64,000 nucleotides of DNA, from the NCBI GenBank assembly GCA_041166025.1, contig JBEAMJ010000040.1, positions 1 to 64,000 of the forward strand, read 5' to 3'. The position numbers and the translations under genes were made by a program. Each line of letters begins with the position of its first letter. Position 1 is the first letter of the stretch. This document shows, in pieces, positions 8,642-17,538 of this stretch. Source of the stretch: UBA7672 sp041166025 (GTDB taxonomy: Bacteria; Pseudomonadota; Alphaproteobacteria; Caulobacterales; Hyphomonadaceae). The notes beneath the pieces were generated by a model. That model was not told where the DNA came from and made no database searches. It saw only the letters and a list, made by a program, of their open reading frames with translations.

Positions 8642-8838
8642 GTGGGCGATCCTTGTTCGGGCTTCGCTGGCTTGCGTTTGAAAGTATACCGTATGCCGAC
8701 GGATATCATCGCAACAGCCATTGCCGCCACGACAAAACTCGGCAGGGGCGCCGGACCGGGCTGCATTGTCATCTGTACGAAATACCAGCCGAGCATCAGG
8801 CCGGTGATCGTCAGGATCAGGCCGATCGCCTTGGACAT
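8638..8838 (-). CDS. Small two-helix membrane protein of the pnt operon
   Basis: A 66-residue protein with two hydrophobic helices (about residues 4-22 and 34-50) and a basic, lysine-rich tail (RYTFKRKPAKPEQG). It starts 5 bases after the pntA stop, and its own stop overlaps the pntAB start (ATGA), so its translation is locked into the transhydrogenase operon. I do not recognise the family. Its position between the two halves of the alpha subunit suggests an accessory or assembly role for the complex, which is inference from context only. Confidence 0.75.
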   Translation of the reverse strand: MSKAIGLILTITGLMLGWYFVQMTMQPGPAPLPSFVVAAMAVAMISVGIRYTFKRKPAKPEQGSPT

Positions 8839-8843
8839 GCCTG

Positions 8844-9971
8844 CTATCCGTCCTTAAGCGCGGGATGCACCACCTGCCCATCGCGCGTGAGGACCGATGC
8901 CTTCACGATCTCATCGTCCCACTTCGGCGCGAACGCGGCATTCTCACCGGTGAGCAGCGGCAGCAGCGCCAGCAGGTTCTTGGCGTAGAGCGCGGAGGCG
9001 TCCGCCGCGATCCGTCCGGGCAGGTTGGTGAAGCCAGCGACTTTGACGCCGTTAACGACCACAACTTCATCCGGCTTCGACAAGGGGCAGTTGCCGCCCT
9101 GGCTCACGGCAAGGTCGACGATCACCGAGCCTGGCCGCATCGTCCGCACCATGGCCTCCGTCACCAGCACGGGCGCGGGCCGGCCGGGGATCAGGGCGGT
9201 CGTCACGACAATGTCCTGCTTGGCGATGTGCGTCGCCACCAGTTCAGCCTGCAGCTTCTGGTATTCCGGCGACATCGCTTTCGCGTATCCCGCCGCCGTC
9301 TCCGCCGCCTTAAACTCCTCGTTCTCGACCGCGATGAACTTCGCGCCCAGCGAGGCGACCTGTTCTTTCGCTGCCGGACGGACGTCGGTCGCGGAGACAA
9401 CGCCTCCCAAGCGCCGGGCCGTCGCGATCGCCTGCAGACCGGCAACACCGGCGCCCATAACGAAGACCTTTGCCGCCGCTACGGTGCCGGCGGCCGTCAT
9501 CATCATCGGGAGCGCCCGGCCATAGAGCTGCGAGCCTTCGATAACGGCCCGATAGCCGGCGAGATTGGCCTGAGAGGACAGCACGTCCATGGACTGTGCG
9601 CGCGTGATACGGGGTACGAACTCCATGGCGATCGCCGTGACCCCGGCCGCGGCATAGGCGACCGCTTCCGATTTCCCCGCATAAGGCTCCAACAGGCCCG
9701 CCAGCGCGACGCCCTTCGGATAGGTCGCCAGTTCGGACGCATCCGGCGCGCGGACCTTGAGGACGATGTCAGCGCCCTTGAGAACGTCCGCGGCCGAATC
9801 GACAGTGGCGCCCGCTGCCGCATAATCCTCGTCTCGGATTCCTGCCGCTAGCCCGGCACAAGACTCCACAGCTACGGCATGTTTCAGGCCGATCAGCTTC
9901 TTGACTGTCTCCGGCGTCGCTGCGACGCGGGTTTCGTTGAACCGCTGTTCCTTCAGGACCGCGATCTTCAT
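8844..9971 (-). CDS. pntA: PntAA, NAD(P) transhydrogenase soluble alpha subunit part 1
   Basis: Cytosolic NAD(H)-binding subunit (domain I), related to alanine dehydrogenase. The 375-residue protein opens with MKIAVLKEQRFNETRVAATPE, has the RAQSMDVLSSQANLAGYRAV loop and a Rossmann motif VFVMGAGVAGLQAIATARRLG near residue 165, then ATDVRPAAKEQVASLGAKF. The ending is that of the split form, without the membrane part, which is encoded by pntAB downstream. It lies 25 bases after the aa3-type subunit IV-like gene and is the first transhydrogenase gene of the leftward operon. It works with pntAB and pntB to make NADPH from NADH and the proton motive force. Confidence 0.96.
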   Translation of the reverse strand: MKIAVLKEQRFNETRVAATPETVKKLIGLKHAVAVESCAGLAAGIRDEDYAAAGATVDSAADVLKGADIVLKVRAPDASELATYPKGVALAGLLEPYAGKSEAVAYAAAGVTAIAMEFVPRITRAQSMDVLSSQANLAGYRAVIEGSQLYGRALPMMMTAAGTVAAAKVFVMGAGVAGLQAIATARRLGGVVSATDVRPAAKEQVASLGAKFIAVENEEFKAAETAAGYAKAMSPEYQKLQAELVATHIAKQDIVVTTALIPGRPAPVLVTEAMVRTMRPGSVIVDLAVSQGGNCPLSKPDEVVVVNGVKVAGFTNLPGRIAADASALYAKNLLALLPLLTGENAAFAPKWDDEIVKASVLTRDGQVVHPALKDG

Positions 9972-9996
9972 TCGTCCCCCTGTGGGTCGCCGGGAA

Positions 9997-10338
9997 TCAG
10001 CCCAGCAGCAGGCCGCCCAGCCAGATCAGAACTTGGACAAAAACGGCGAGCACGCAGAGCCCGATGACGGTGGCGATCCATGCCCCGCCCATCCGCATCA
10101 GCATGCCGGCGATTATTCCAAAAGCCGCAAAACCGATCAGCGCGCCGATCCAAGGCACGCCCATTGTCAGCGTGAAGGTTGCATAGCCGACCACAATGAG
10201 CACCAGCAGGCTGCCCCAGGCCGTCAGCGTGCCGAAGCCCCTCCACATGCCGCGCCGAGCAGCCATGTCCATATAGGCGTCGGTGTGGGCCGGCGGCGTC
10301 ACAATCGGCGCCTGGTTGGCAGGTTCGGCGTGCGCCAT
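9997..10338 (-). CDS. aa3-type cytochrome c oxidase subunit IV-like membrane protein
   Basis: A 113-residue protein. Residues about 18-45 (HTDAYMDMAARRGMWRGFGTLTAWGSLL) match the pattern of the short bacterial aa3 subunit IV domain, in which a conserved amphipathic start leads into one membrane helix with a xxTWG motif. Two or three more hydrophobic segments follow, so it is longer than the minimal single-helix subunit. I chose the ATG that begins MAHAEPANQAP, preceded by GAGAGGA, not the longer upstream frame. A gene of this type just upstream of pntA is a common arrangement in alphaproteobacteria. Its link to oxidase or to transhydrogenase is unproven. Confidence 0.7.
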   Translation of the reverse strand: MAHAEPANQAPIVTPPAHTDAYMDMAARRGMWRGFGTLTAWGSLLVLIVVGYATFTLTMGVPWIGALIGFAAFGIIAGMLMRMGGAWIATVIGLCVLAVFVQVLIWLGGLLLG

Positions 10339-10560
10339 CGAGGGTCCTCTCCCAGTGGTTTGGAGATTGGCTCCAACATCTTGAGAACCCGCATGTAGCG
10401 GCAACGCGCTCGCGTGAAAAGCGCATAAAGGGCCGCAGCATCCGAAAAACGGCAAAAGAAGTAAGGTTATGGGTACGTGGAGGCGTCCCTACGATATCAC
10501 ACCGGGATATGATTTTTTTGGGATTACGGTAGTTTTGCGAAATCCGCATACACCTTTCCC

Positions 10561-11388
10561 ATGCAGCAAGACTTGAATGGCAGCGGTCCAGCTGCATCGA
10601 CACCTCGTTTTCGGCGTGATTGCCCGTCCTGCGCGGCGCAGGCTGAGGAGCCGGTGGAGCGCTACAGCCGCGACAGCTGGACGATGGTCCGCTGCACCAG
10701 GTGCCGGCAGGTCTATCTCAACGAAGCCCCACATTACGAAACCCTGTCGAAGGACCTTGCCTGGACGCATCAGTTCGCGCGCGAGGCCGTTCGCCGGAAG
10801 ACCAAGGCGCCTTTCATCCAGTGGCTCCTCCAAAAGACCCGCTGGCGCCTCCACATCAGGCGTGAAGATGAGTGGGCCTACATCGCTGAGCGTGTGAAGG
10901 CCGGAAATGTGCTGGATGTCGGGTGCGGCCCTATCAACCGCATCCCAGAGCAGTTCACCCCCTTCGGCATCGAGATCGAGGAGGCGACCGCCATCGTCGC
11001 CAACGAAAAGATGCGCGCACGCGGCGGCTGGGCTGTTCACGCGCCTGCCCTCGAGGGGCTGCGCAAGTTCGACGATGGTTATTTCAACGGCGTCATCATG
11101 CGTTCCTTTCTCGAGCACGAATCCCATCCTCGCGAGGTGCTGGAAACCTGCTTCCGGAAACTGACACCTGGCGGCACGATCTATGTGAAGGTTCCCAACT
11201 ACGGCACGCTCAACCGCGTTCTCCGTGGTCCCGAATGGTGCGGGTTTCGCTATCCCGACCATCTCAACCTGTTTACGATCCCCAGCATGCGTCGACTGGC
11301 TGAGAGTGTCGGCTACAGGTTCGACCTCAAGAACCGGATCACGCAGTTCAGCAACGACAATCTGCATTGCTTCCTGACGCGCCCTTAG
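10561..11388 (+). CDS. SAM-dependent methyltransferase with N-terminal zinc ribbon
   Basis: A 275-residue methyltransferase. Residues about 20-48 form a two-pair cysteine motif (CPSC and CTRC), expected to bind zinc. The Methyltransf_23-type domain follows with VLDVGCGPINR near residue 118, FNGVIMRSFLEHESHP as the motif IV and V region, and LTPGGTIYVKVPNYGT as motif VI. Zinc-ribbon methyltransferases of this layout usually modify sugars or other small metabolites in surface polysaccharide or secondary-metabolite loci, but none is adjacent here. The next gene ends convergently 13 bases beyond its stop. No clear ribosome binding site is visible before the ATG, though the domain start supports it. 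Confidence 0.85.
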   Translation: MQQDLNGSGPAASTPRFRRDCPSCAAQAEEPVERYSRDSWTMVRCTRCRQVYLNEAPHYETLSKDLAWTHQFAREAVRRKTKAPFIQWLLQKTRWRLHIRREDEWAYIAERVKAGNVLDVGCGPINRIPEQFTPFGIEIEEATAIVANEKMRARGGWAVHAPALEGLRKFDDGYFNGVIMRSFLEHESHPREVLETCFRKLTPGGTIYVKVPNYGTLNRVLRGPEWCGFRYPDHLNLFTIPSMRRLAESVGYRFDLKNRITQFSNDNLHCFLTRP

Positions 11389-11400
11389 GCGCCCGGGTCG

Positions 11401-12423
11401 CTATTGCAGAGGGATGACCCGATCCGACGTTGAATAGCGCCATTCCTGCAGCAGCGTCCGCAGCGCCGCCACGAAGGCCAGCGGTTGGTCCAGCATCACG
11501 TGATGCCGCGCTTCGGGAATCTCGATGAAGGGGGCCTGCCGGTTGAGGAGGTCGCGCATGTAGTCGCGAACGTCCGGATCCCACAGGATCGACTTCTCGC
11601 CCTTGAACAGCGCGATCCTGCATTGTGTGGCCTTCAGGAGATCGGGCGGCTCGCGCGAGGTCGAGAAGCGCTGCCAGATGGAAGGATCGAATTTCCATGC
11701 CCAGCCATCGCCCCTCAATTCTGCGTCGGGGGCGTTGTCCTGTGGCGCCTTCCTCAGGCTCCAGCGGGCGATGTAGTCCATGATGAAGTGGTTCTCGCAG
11801 GGCTGCGGCGGGGCGAGACGAAAGCGCGCCAACGCCGCTTCGAGTGTCGGATAGACCTTGTTCCCTCGCAGGTTACCCGGCGGCCCGCGCCGCGGTCGAT
11901 CGGGCGGGTTGACTGGCGAGTCAACAATCACGATGCCGCCGAAGCGGTTGCCATACTCCGCTCCGGTGAGGATGGTCACGAAGCCGCCGAAGGAATGCGC
12001 GGCGATGATCGGCTTTTCCGCATGCGCAAACAGCCCGGCCGCCTCGCAGACGGCCAACTGCTCTTTCGCGAAGGTTTCCATCACATACTGGTCGCGCCAG
12101 CCGGAATCGCCCATCCCCGAAAAGGTCATGGCGACGACGTGATAGTCTTCCATCAGGTATGGCGCGATGAAGTCCCACCAGTGCGCGTGCGCGCCATTGC
12201 CGTGAACCAGCAGCAGGCCCGGCTTCGACCGGTCGCCCCAGCTCTGGTAGTGGATGCGCGCGCCTTCGCAGTCGACGAACGCCGTCTGGTAGGGCGTCGC
12301 GACTGCATCCTCGAACCATTTCGGCGCGGGTGGACGCGCGCCCTTGTAGATCGCGAGGGGACCCTGCTCGGTCGGAATCTCCGCCGGCTGGTCGCGAACA
12401 ACCTTGTCGCTCTTGTCGGTCAC
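11401..12423 (-). CDS. Alpha/beta hydrolase
   Basis: A 340-residue alpha/beta hydrolase. The oxyanion motif is LLLVHGNGAHAHWWD, the nucleophile serine is in the elbow IIAAHSFGGFV near residue 145, and the catalytic histidine is in EARHHVMLDQP near the C-terminus. The acid probably lies in the KGEKSILWDPDV region. I start at the GTG preceded by GGAGG with five-base spacing; a further in-frame GTG lies four codons upstream. No ATG is available near the N-terminus. The substrate is unknown. The gene stands alone between the convergent methyltransferase and the quinoprotein gene. Confidence 0.82.
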   Translation of the reverse strand: MTDKSDKVVRDQPAEIPTEQGPLAIYKGARPPAPKWFEDAVATPYQTAFVDCEGARIHYQSWGDRSKPGLLLVHGNGAHAHWWDFIAPYLMEDYHVVAMTFSGMGDSGWRDQYVMETFAKEQLAVCEAAGLFAHAEKPIIAAHSFGGFVTILTGAEYGNRFGGIVIVDSPVNPPDRPRRGPPGNLRGNKVYPTLEAALARFRLAPPQPCENHFIMDYIARWSLRKAPQDNAPDAELRGDGWAWKFDPSIWQRFSTSREPPDLLKATQCRIALFKGEKSILWDPDVRDYMRDLLNRQAPFIEIPEARHHVMLDQPLAFVAALRTLLQEWRYSTSDRVIPLQ

Positions 12424-12483
12424 GCGCGCCTCCACACCAAGCGTGAGTAGGCGCGCGCGAAAGGCAGGGCAAGCTTTCCCGGA

Positions 12484-14430
12484 TCAGCTCTTCGGCTTGA
12501 ACGCAATCATTACATTTCCCGGACCCTGGCCGAACAGCCCATAGCCGGAGTTCATGATCACCAGGCCGTTTGCGGCGATGATCGAGGCGTTGTCGACTGC
12601 CGCGCCATTGCCCTTGACTCCATTGATCGTGTCGAACTCGCGCGCCGTGCTGTACTGCCAGACCAGCTTACCGGTCTTGCGCTCCAGCATGTAGACGCGG
12701 CCGTCGAGACCGCCGGTGATGACATGGTCGCCGATCACGGTCGGCGCGCCGGAGAGGCCATAAAGGCCGGCGCAGCGCGCGACAAACTTCTTCTCCTCCG
12801 CTGTGCAGCCGCTGCTGACGTGGAATGTCCAGTCAATGGAACCGTCATTGAGGTTCACGGCATAGAGGCCCGGTTTGATCGTGTCGTCGACCTCTTGTCC
12901 CGGGATCGAGCGACCGGCGTTGGAGATCGGCGCATAGACGTGCGTGTCGTCCGCGGCGAGGCCCCAGTGGACGCCGCCCATCGCGCCGCCCGTGCCGATG
13001 TCGCGCCTCCAGACCACCTTGCCCGTGTCGGGATCCATCGCCCACACCGTGCCGGATTTCTGTCCGGCCAGGACGAGGTCCTTGCCGTTGGGCGCCTTGG
13101 CGATGATGGTCGAGGCGCCGAAGTCGACGTCGCGATAGACGGTCTCTTCCGCCTTCGGGCAGTTGAGCGCGCCGCCGCGCGGGCCGCAGCCGACATTGTA
13201 GACGTCATTGGCTGTCGCCTGGTGCGACCACTTGATCGACCCGTCCTTCATGTCGAAGGCAATGATGGCGTTGGTGTTCTTGTGCGCCGGCGCCGAGTTG
13301 GCTTCGCCGGTGCCGACATAGAGCAGGTTGCGCTTGAGATCGATCGAGGGCGAGTTCCACACCGGAGCTCCGGATGGGCCCCAGATCATCTTGCCGTCGC
13401 CGCGATCGCGGAGCGGCGTGGCGTTCTCCATCGTGTGGCCTTCCCACATGCGCTTGCCGGTCATCGCGTCGAGGGCAACCACGCCGCCGTGGATCTTGCA
13501 GCACTCATGGCTGTCTTGCGCTGCCAGCATGATCTCGTACTGCGAGGAGGGTGCAATCACCTTGTCGCCGACCAGCACAGGCGTGCCAGTCGAGATCGAG
13601 GACGGGAACAGGCCCATGTGCGAAGCCCAGAGTTCCTTGCCGTTCATCGCGTCGATCATGTGCACGAAGCCGCCCATGTCGCCGACCATGACGACGCGCT
13701 TGCCATCTTTGCGCGTGCCGAAGCCCGCGCTGGTGCGCAGCGTCTGCTTGCCTTCGTAAATCCACTGAATGCATGGCTTGGCGTTATCCGAGATGTCGAA
13801 CGCGAACAGCCGATTGTTGCTCTCGCCCACGGGCAGAAAAAGTGTATTGCCGACGACCGCCGCCTGGCTCCGCATCGTGATCGCGTTCGGGAACGCCACT
13901 GCCCAGGCCAGTTCGAGGGTCGTCAGATCCTTGCCCGCGAGGCCGACTTTCGCCGGATCGAGCGTGCGCGTGTTGTTGAGGTCGAAGCCGAAGGTCGCAA
14001 CTGTTGGCGCCGCATCGAGCTTTGGGGTGGCGCGCGAGGCGGGGCAGCGCATCGCCGTCGTCCAGCTGTCGTCCTGTCCGCCGCCTTGCGCGAGATAGTT
14101 GGAAACGTCCGAGACATCTTTCGACGAGAGGCCGACGGCCTGCGGAATCATGATGCCCGTCATGAGTGCGTTCGTGATGTGGCCCGGCGTCAGCCGCGCC
14201 ATCGTCTCACGCGAGGGCGCCTTGGTCGCTTCAGAATTATCGTGGCAGACCGCGCAGCGGGTGGTGTAGACCGCTTCGCCCGGGTGCGGCCCGGTGGCCG
14301 CCGTTTGCACCACCGTCGTCGGCGCCTGAGGCGTGTCGACTGGGACCTGCGCCATCTCGGTTGGCGTTGTGCAGGAAACCGCCAGCGCCATCGCCGAGAC
14401 AGCGGCCGCCGAAGCAAGCATACGAAGCAT
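12484..14430 (-). CDS. Exported quinohaemoprotein dehydrogenase (PVA-dehydrogenase-like), copy 1
   Basis: A 648-residue exported lipoprotein: the leader ends in a lipobox (LAVSC). A c-type cytochrome domain follows with the haem site CAVCH near residue 60. The rest is an eight-bladed PQQ-type beta-propeller, with repeats ending in W or F after TGK/DGS, such as DTGKVVWRRD and KTGKLVWQYS. Two adjacent cysteines occur in HECCKIHGG; a neighbouring-cysteine disulfide is a hallmark of PQQ alcohol dehydrogenases. The layout of cytochrome plus propeller resembles polyvinyl alcohol dehydrogenase and related quinohaemoproteins that pass electrons from alcohols to the respiratory chain. I start at the second of two close ATGs because GGGAGG sits seven bases before it. 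A paralogue lies at 15364-17358, with an EF-hand gene between. Confidence 0.85.
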   Translation of the reverse strand: MLRMLASAAAVSAMALAVSCTTPTEMAQVPVDTPQAPTTVVQTAATGPHPGEAVYTTRCAVCHDNSEATKAPSRETMARLTPGHITNALMTGIMIPQAVGLSSKDVSDVSNYLAQGGGQDDSWTTAMRCPASRATPKLDAAPTVATFGFDLNNTRTLDPAKVGLAGKDLTTLELAWAVAFPNAITMRSQAAVVGNTLFLPVGESNNRLFAFDISDNAKPCIQWIYEGKQTLRTSAGFGTRKDGKRVVMVGDMGGFVHMIDAMNGKELWASHMGLFPSSISTGTPVLVGDKVIAPSSQYEIMLAAQDSHECCKIHGGVVALDAMTGKRMWEGHTMENATPLRDRGDGKMIWGPSGAPVWNSPSIDLKRNLLYVGTGEANSAPAHKNTNAIIAFDMKDGSIKWSHQATANDVYNVGCGPRGGALNCPKAEETVYRDVDFGASTIIAKAPNGKDLVLAGQKSGTVWAMDPDTGKVVWRRDIGTGGAMGGVHWGLAADDTHVYAPISNAGRSIPGQEVDDTIKPGLYAVNLNDGSIDWTFHVSSGCTAEEKKFVARCAGLYGLSGAPTVIGDHVITGGLDGRVYMLERKTGKLVWQYSTAREFDTINGVKGNGAAVDNASIIAANGLVIMNSGYGLFGQGPGNVMIAFKPKS

Positions 14431-14608
14431 GGTCATTCCTCCCGCAGGCCCCGCCGCGTCTGTCGCGCGGCGTCGGGCAGCTTTCGGCACAATCCTCCCG
14501 CGATGACGCCCGCGTCAACTGGTGACGTTGGCCCATTGCGACCGGGGGAAAGCGGTCTTTAGGTGCGCAGGCCTCCGCGGGTGACTTCCCGAGCAGGACA
14601 AAAGGCCG

Positions 14609-15304
14609 CTAGGCGGGTGGCGCATAGGCGGCCACCAGGCGGGCGAGGATCACCTCCAGCATTTCGTCAACCGTGAACTGACCGTCGCCGTTGAGGTCGA
14701 GACTTGCGTAGTATTCGTTGAGAAGCTTGGCCTTCTCCATCTCCAAGGCCTCTCCTCCGGGGCCAGTCAGATAGTCAGGGTTGCTGCGACGATGTTCCTT
14801 CCGCAGGGCCATGAGGCGTTCAACTTCGCCCACGCTCACTGCTCCATGCTTGTCTGTGTCCAGACCCGCCAATTGTTCGGTAGCCCGGCCGCGCAGTTCA
14901 TTTTCGAAGCGCTCGACTGTCATCGTCCGAAGTTCGGGGTTGCCGGCCAGCATCAGCCATGGGGCAAGCTGCACCCGCTCATCACGCAGAAACGTTCGCG
15001 CACGATCGTGCCTTCGCAGCTCAAGCAGCTCGTCCGACATCGAAACTTCGCGGATTCCGAAAGGCGAACGCCACAACTCCACGCCGACTCCGTCATCGGT
15101 CACGAAACTTTCGACGGGTCGCCCGTAGCGCGCCGCCTCGGCGCCTTCGTACCGAATTTCAAGGAATGACAACTGTCCGTCGTTGTTGGCGTCGAGCCGT
15201 TTGAATGCTCCCGCAAAATCAGGCTGCGCCATCGCCGGAGCGGTCAGCATGCTCGCGCCAGCATTCATTGCAGCCGCAGCACGAAGCCTCATGACGTTCA
15301 CCAT
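14609..15304 (-). CDS. Exported EF-hand (calcium-binding) protein
   Basis: A 231-residue protein with a signal peptide ending near AMAQPD. It has three EF-hand loops: DANNDGQLSFLE near residue 40, DTDKHGAVSVGE near residue 150, and DLNGDGQFTVDE near residue 205. Each has the Asp/Asn pattern and final Glu of a calcium loop, so it is predicted to bind calcium outside the cytoplasm. It lies between the two quinohaemoprotein genes on the same strand. PQQ dehydrogenases need calcium at the cofactor, so a supporting role is possible, but the link is only by position. An in-frame ATG four codons later is an equally good start. Confidence 0.85.
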   Translation of the reverse strand: MVNVMRLRAAAAMNAGASMLTAPAMAQPDFAGAFKRLDANNDGQLSFLEIRYEGAEAARYGRPVESFVTDDGVGVELWRSPFGIREVSMSDELLELRRHDRARTFLRDERVQLAPWLMLAGNPELRTMTVERFENELRGRATEQLAGLDTDKHGAVSVGEVERLMALRKEHRRSNPDYLTGPGGEALEMEKAKLLNEYYASLDLNGDGQFTVDEMLEVILARLVAAYAPPA

Positions 15305-15363
15305 CGCTTGCGGCGAAAGACAATCACGGTTTGGATCGGCGGACTAGGAGGTCATCGCGTGCT

Positions 15364-17358
15364 CTACGACTTCGGCCTGAACGCCAGCAGCATGTTGCCC
15401 CCCGTCTGGCCGAACATCGCGTAGCCCGAGTTGACCAGCAGCAGGCCGTTCATCGCCGTGATCGAGTTCGAGTCGATCGCACCGCCCTTGCCCTTGACGC
15501 CATTGATCCCCTCAAACTCGCGGTTGGTGTTGTAGGACCAGAGCAGCTTTCCGGTCTTCGCGTCGTTGACATAGACCGTGCCGTCGAGCGCCGCGGTCAC
15601 CACAGCGCCGTCAATGACGGACGGCGCTGTCGAGAAGACATTCCCGCGCCATCCGCCGCGCGTGCCCGGGGCGGGGGCAGGCGTACCCGGTGGCGGCTCC
15701 GGGTTGAACTGCCACTTTATCTTGCCCGTCTTCGCATCGAGTGCGTAGAGGCCCGGCTTGATGTTGGGGTCGCCTTCCCATTCGCCGGGGATCGGCCGGC
15801 CGACATTGGCGATCGGCGCATAGACCGTGTCGTTGTCGAACGCGATGCCCCAGTGCACGCCGCCCAGCGGCCCACCCGTGCCCAGCGCCGTGCGCCACAC
15901 CACCTTGCCGGTGTCCGGCTCGAACGCCCACACCGAGCCTGACTTCTGGCCTGCATAGAGCAGCTCCCGACCGTCGCTGGTCTTGGCCAGGATCACCGAC
16001 GCGCCGAAGTCGACATCGCGATAGACGGTCTCGGGCGCCTTCACGCAGTTGAAGCGATCGGCTCGCGGATTGAGACCGCAGCCTGAATTGAAAATGTCGT
16101 CCGGCGTGGCATGGAAGCTCCACTTCTCCTTGCCGGTCCTGAGGTCGATGGCGATCACCGCGTTGGTGTTCTTGTGCGCTGGCGGTGAATTGCTTTCGCC
16201 GGTTGCGAAGTAGACCAGCCCGCGACCTTCATCGACGACAGGCGAGTTCCAGATCGGTGCGCCCGAGGGGCCCTTCAGCATCTTGCCGTCGCCGCGATCG
16301 CGGAGCGGCTTGGCGTCTTCCATCGTGTCGTAGCGCCATTGCTGGGCGCCGGTTTTCGGATCGAGCGACAGCACATAGCCGTGGTTTGTGCAGCAATCGT
16401 GATTGTTGTCGGCCGCCACCGAAATCTCGAACTGCGCGACGGGAACGATCACCCTGTCCTTGAGGATGCTCGGCGTGCCCGTCGTCATGGAGTGCGAATA
16501 GACGCCGACCGGCTTGGTCCACAGCGCCTTGCCTGTGCGCGGGTCGACCGCATGCACCGTCGAGTCGATGCCCGAAAACACCAGCAAGGGCGTCCCATCC
16601 GCCAAAACGCCATAGGCCACGCTGGTGCGCAGCGGCGCTTCGCCCGGCGTCGAGTAGACCCACTGCACGCAAGGCTTGGCCGGATCGGAGAGATCGAGCG
16701 CATACATCTTCCCGGCTTCCGCCACCGGATAGAACAGGTTCTTGCCGACGATCGCGCCCTGGCTGCGCATGATCGACGCGTCGGGGAAGGCGATGCCCCA
16801 CGCCAGCTTCATGTCGCCCATCTGCGAGGTGGTGAGCCCGGCCTGCTTCGCTGTCAGCTTGCGCGTGTTGCGCCAGTCATAACCGAAATGCGTCGACGTC
16901 GCCGCGTCCGGTCCTTCAAGATCGACGGCGGCCCGCGCGCCCGTACATTTGAGGTTCGGCGTCCAGTCGACGGTCTTCGTCGTGTCGCGCCCAGTGACAT
17001 AGCTCACCACCGCCGCGCGCTGCTCGGCGGAAAGGCCGGCCGCCATGTCCTTCATCTTGCCGTTGGTCAGCGCGTAGTTCACGAACTGGAAGCTCATCGC
17101 CTTCATGTTGTCGCGCGAGGGAGAGCGGGTCGCCTCTGCATTGTCGTGGCAGATCGCGCAGGTCTGCTTGTAGACAACCTCGCCCGGGTGGACGCCTGCC
17201 GCCGCAACCGGCTTAGGAGCGACAGGCGCAGCCGGTGGTGCGGGAGCGGCTGCAACAGGCGCGGCATCCGCGATGGGCGCGACTTCCGGCGTCACGCAGG
17301 AGGCCAGCGCAAACAGGGACGCGCACCCAAGCAGCGTCGCAAGCACGGATGTCCGCAT
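15364..17358 (-). CDS. Exported quinohaemoprotein dehydrogenase (PVA-dehydrogenase-like), copy 2
   Basis: A 664-residue paralogue of the protein at 12484-14430. It has a lipoprotein leader with lipobox LASC, an Ala/Pro-rich linker, a cytochrome c domain with CAICH near residue 72, and a PQQ-type propeller. Adjacent cysteines occur again in HDCCTNHGY, and propeller blades such as RTGKALWTK and KTGKIKWQFN repeat through the chain. Compared with copy 1, it carries an extra Pro/Gly-rich insertion in the late propeller (NPEPPPGTPAPAPG). The start is the second of two close ATGs, with GGGGAG six bases upstream, exactly as in copy 1. Expected role: periplasmic alcohol oxidation with electrons leaving through the bound haem; the substrate is not known. 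Confidence 0.85.
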   Translation of the reverse strand: MRTSVLATLLGCASLFALASCVTPEVAPIADAAPVAAAPAPPAAPVAPKPVAAAGVHPGEVVYKQTCAICHDNAEATRSPSRDNMKAMSFQFVNYALTNGKMKDMAAGLSAEQRAAVVSYVTGRDTTKTVDWTPNLKCTGARAAVDLEGPDAATSTHFGYDWRNTRKLTAKQAGLTTSQMGDMKLAWGIAFPDASIMRSQGAIVGKNLFYPVAEAGKMYALDLSDPAKPCVQWVYSTPGEAPLRTSVAYGVLADGTPLLVFSGIDSTVHAVDPRTGKALWTKPVGVYSHSMTTGTPSILKDRVIVPVAQFEISVAADNNHDCCTNHGYVLSLDPKTGAQQWRYDTMEDAKPLRDRGDGKMLKGPSGAPIWNSPVVDEGRGLVYFATGESNSPPAHKNTNAVIAIDLRTGKEKWSFHATPDDIFNSGCGLNPRADRFNCVKAPETVYRDVDFGASVILAKTSDGRELLYAGQKSGSVWAFEPDTGKVVWRTALGTGGPLGGVHWGIAFDNDTVYAPIANVGRPIPGEWEGDPNIKPGLYALDAKTGKIKWQFNPEPPPGTPAPAPGTRGGWRGNVFSTAPSVIDGAVVTAALDGTVYVNDAKTGKLLWSYNTNREFEGINGVKGKGGAIDSNSITAMNGLLLVNSGYAMFGQTGGNMLLAFRPKS

Positions 17359-17538
17359 TGTCATCTCCCCTGGCCCGCCCTGTGGTTCCGAACGGGTTGC
17401 CATCAGCGGCTGCAACCTGCCCCACAGGGAAAGCGTTGCAAAGCCGCCCCGCCGGCGCACTCGCGCGGTTGTGTTTGACCGCGTGCAATCAAGCGTCACA
17501 ATGCCGCTGTCGCCCGTCCGGCGGCGGAGAAGCCAGAG

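Noticed and set aside
8865..9851. 328-codon open frame on the plus strand
   Set aside because: Antisense shadow of pntA with low-complexity, Arg-rich translation.
12724..14562. 612-codon open frame on the plus strand
   Set aside because: Antisense to the first quinohaemoprotein; composition is Arg/His-rich with no domain or good start.
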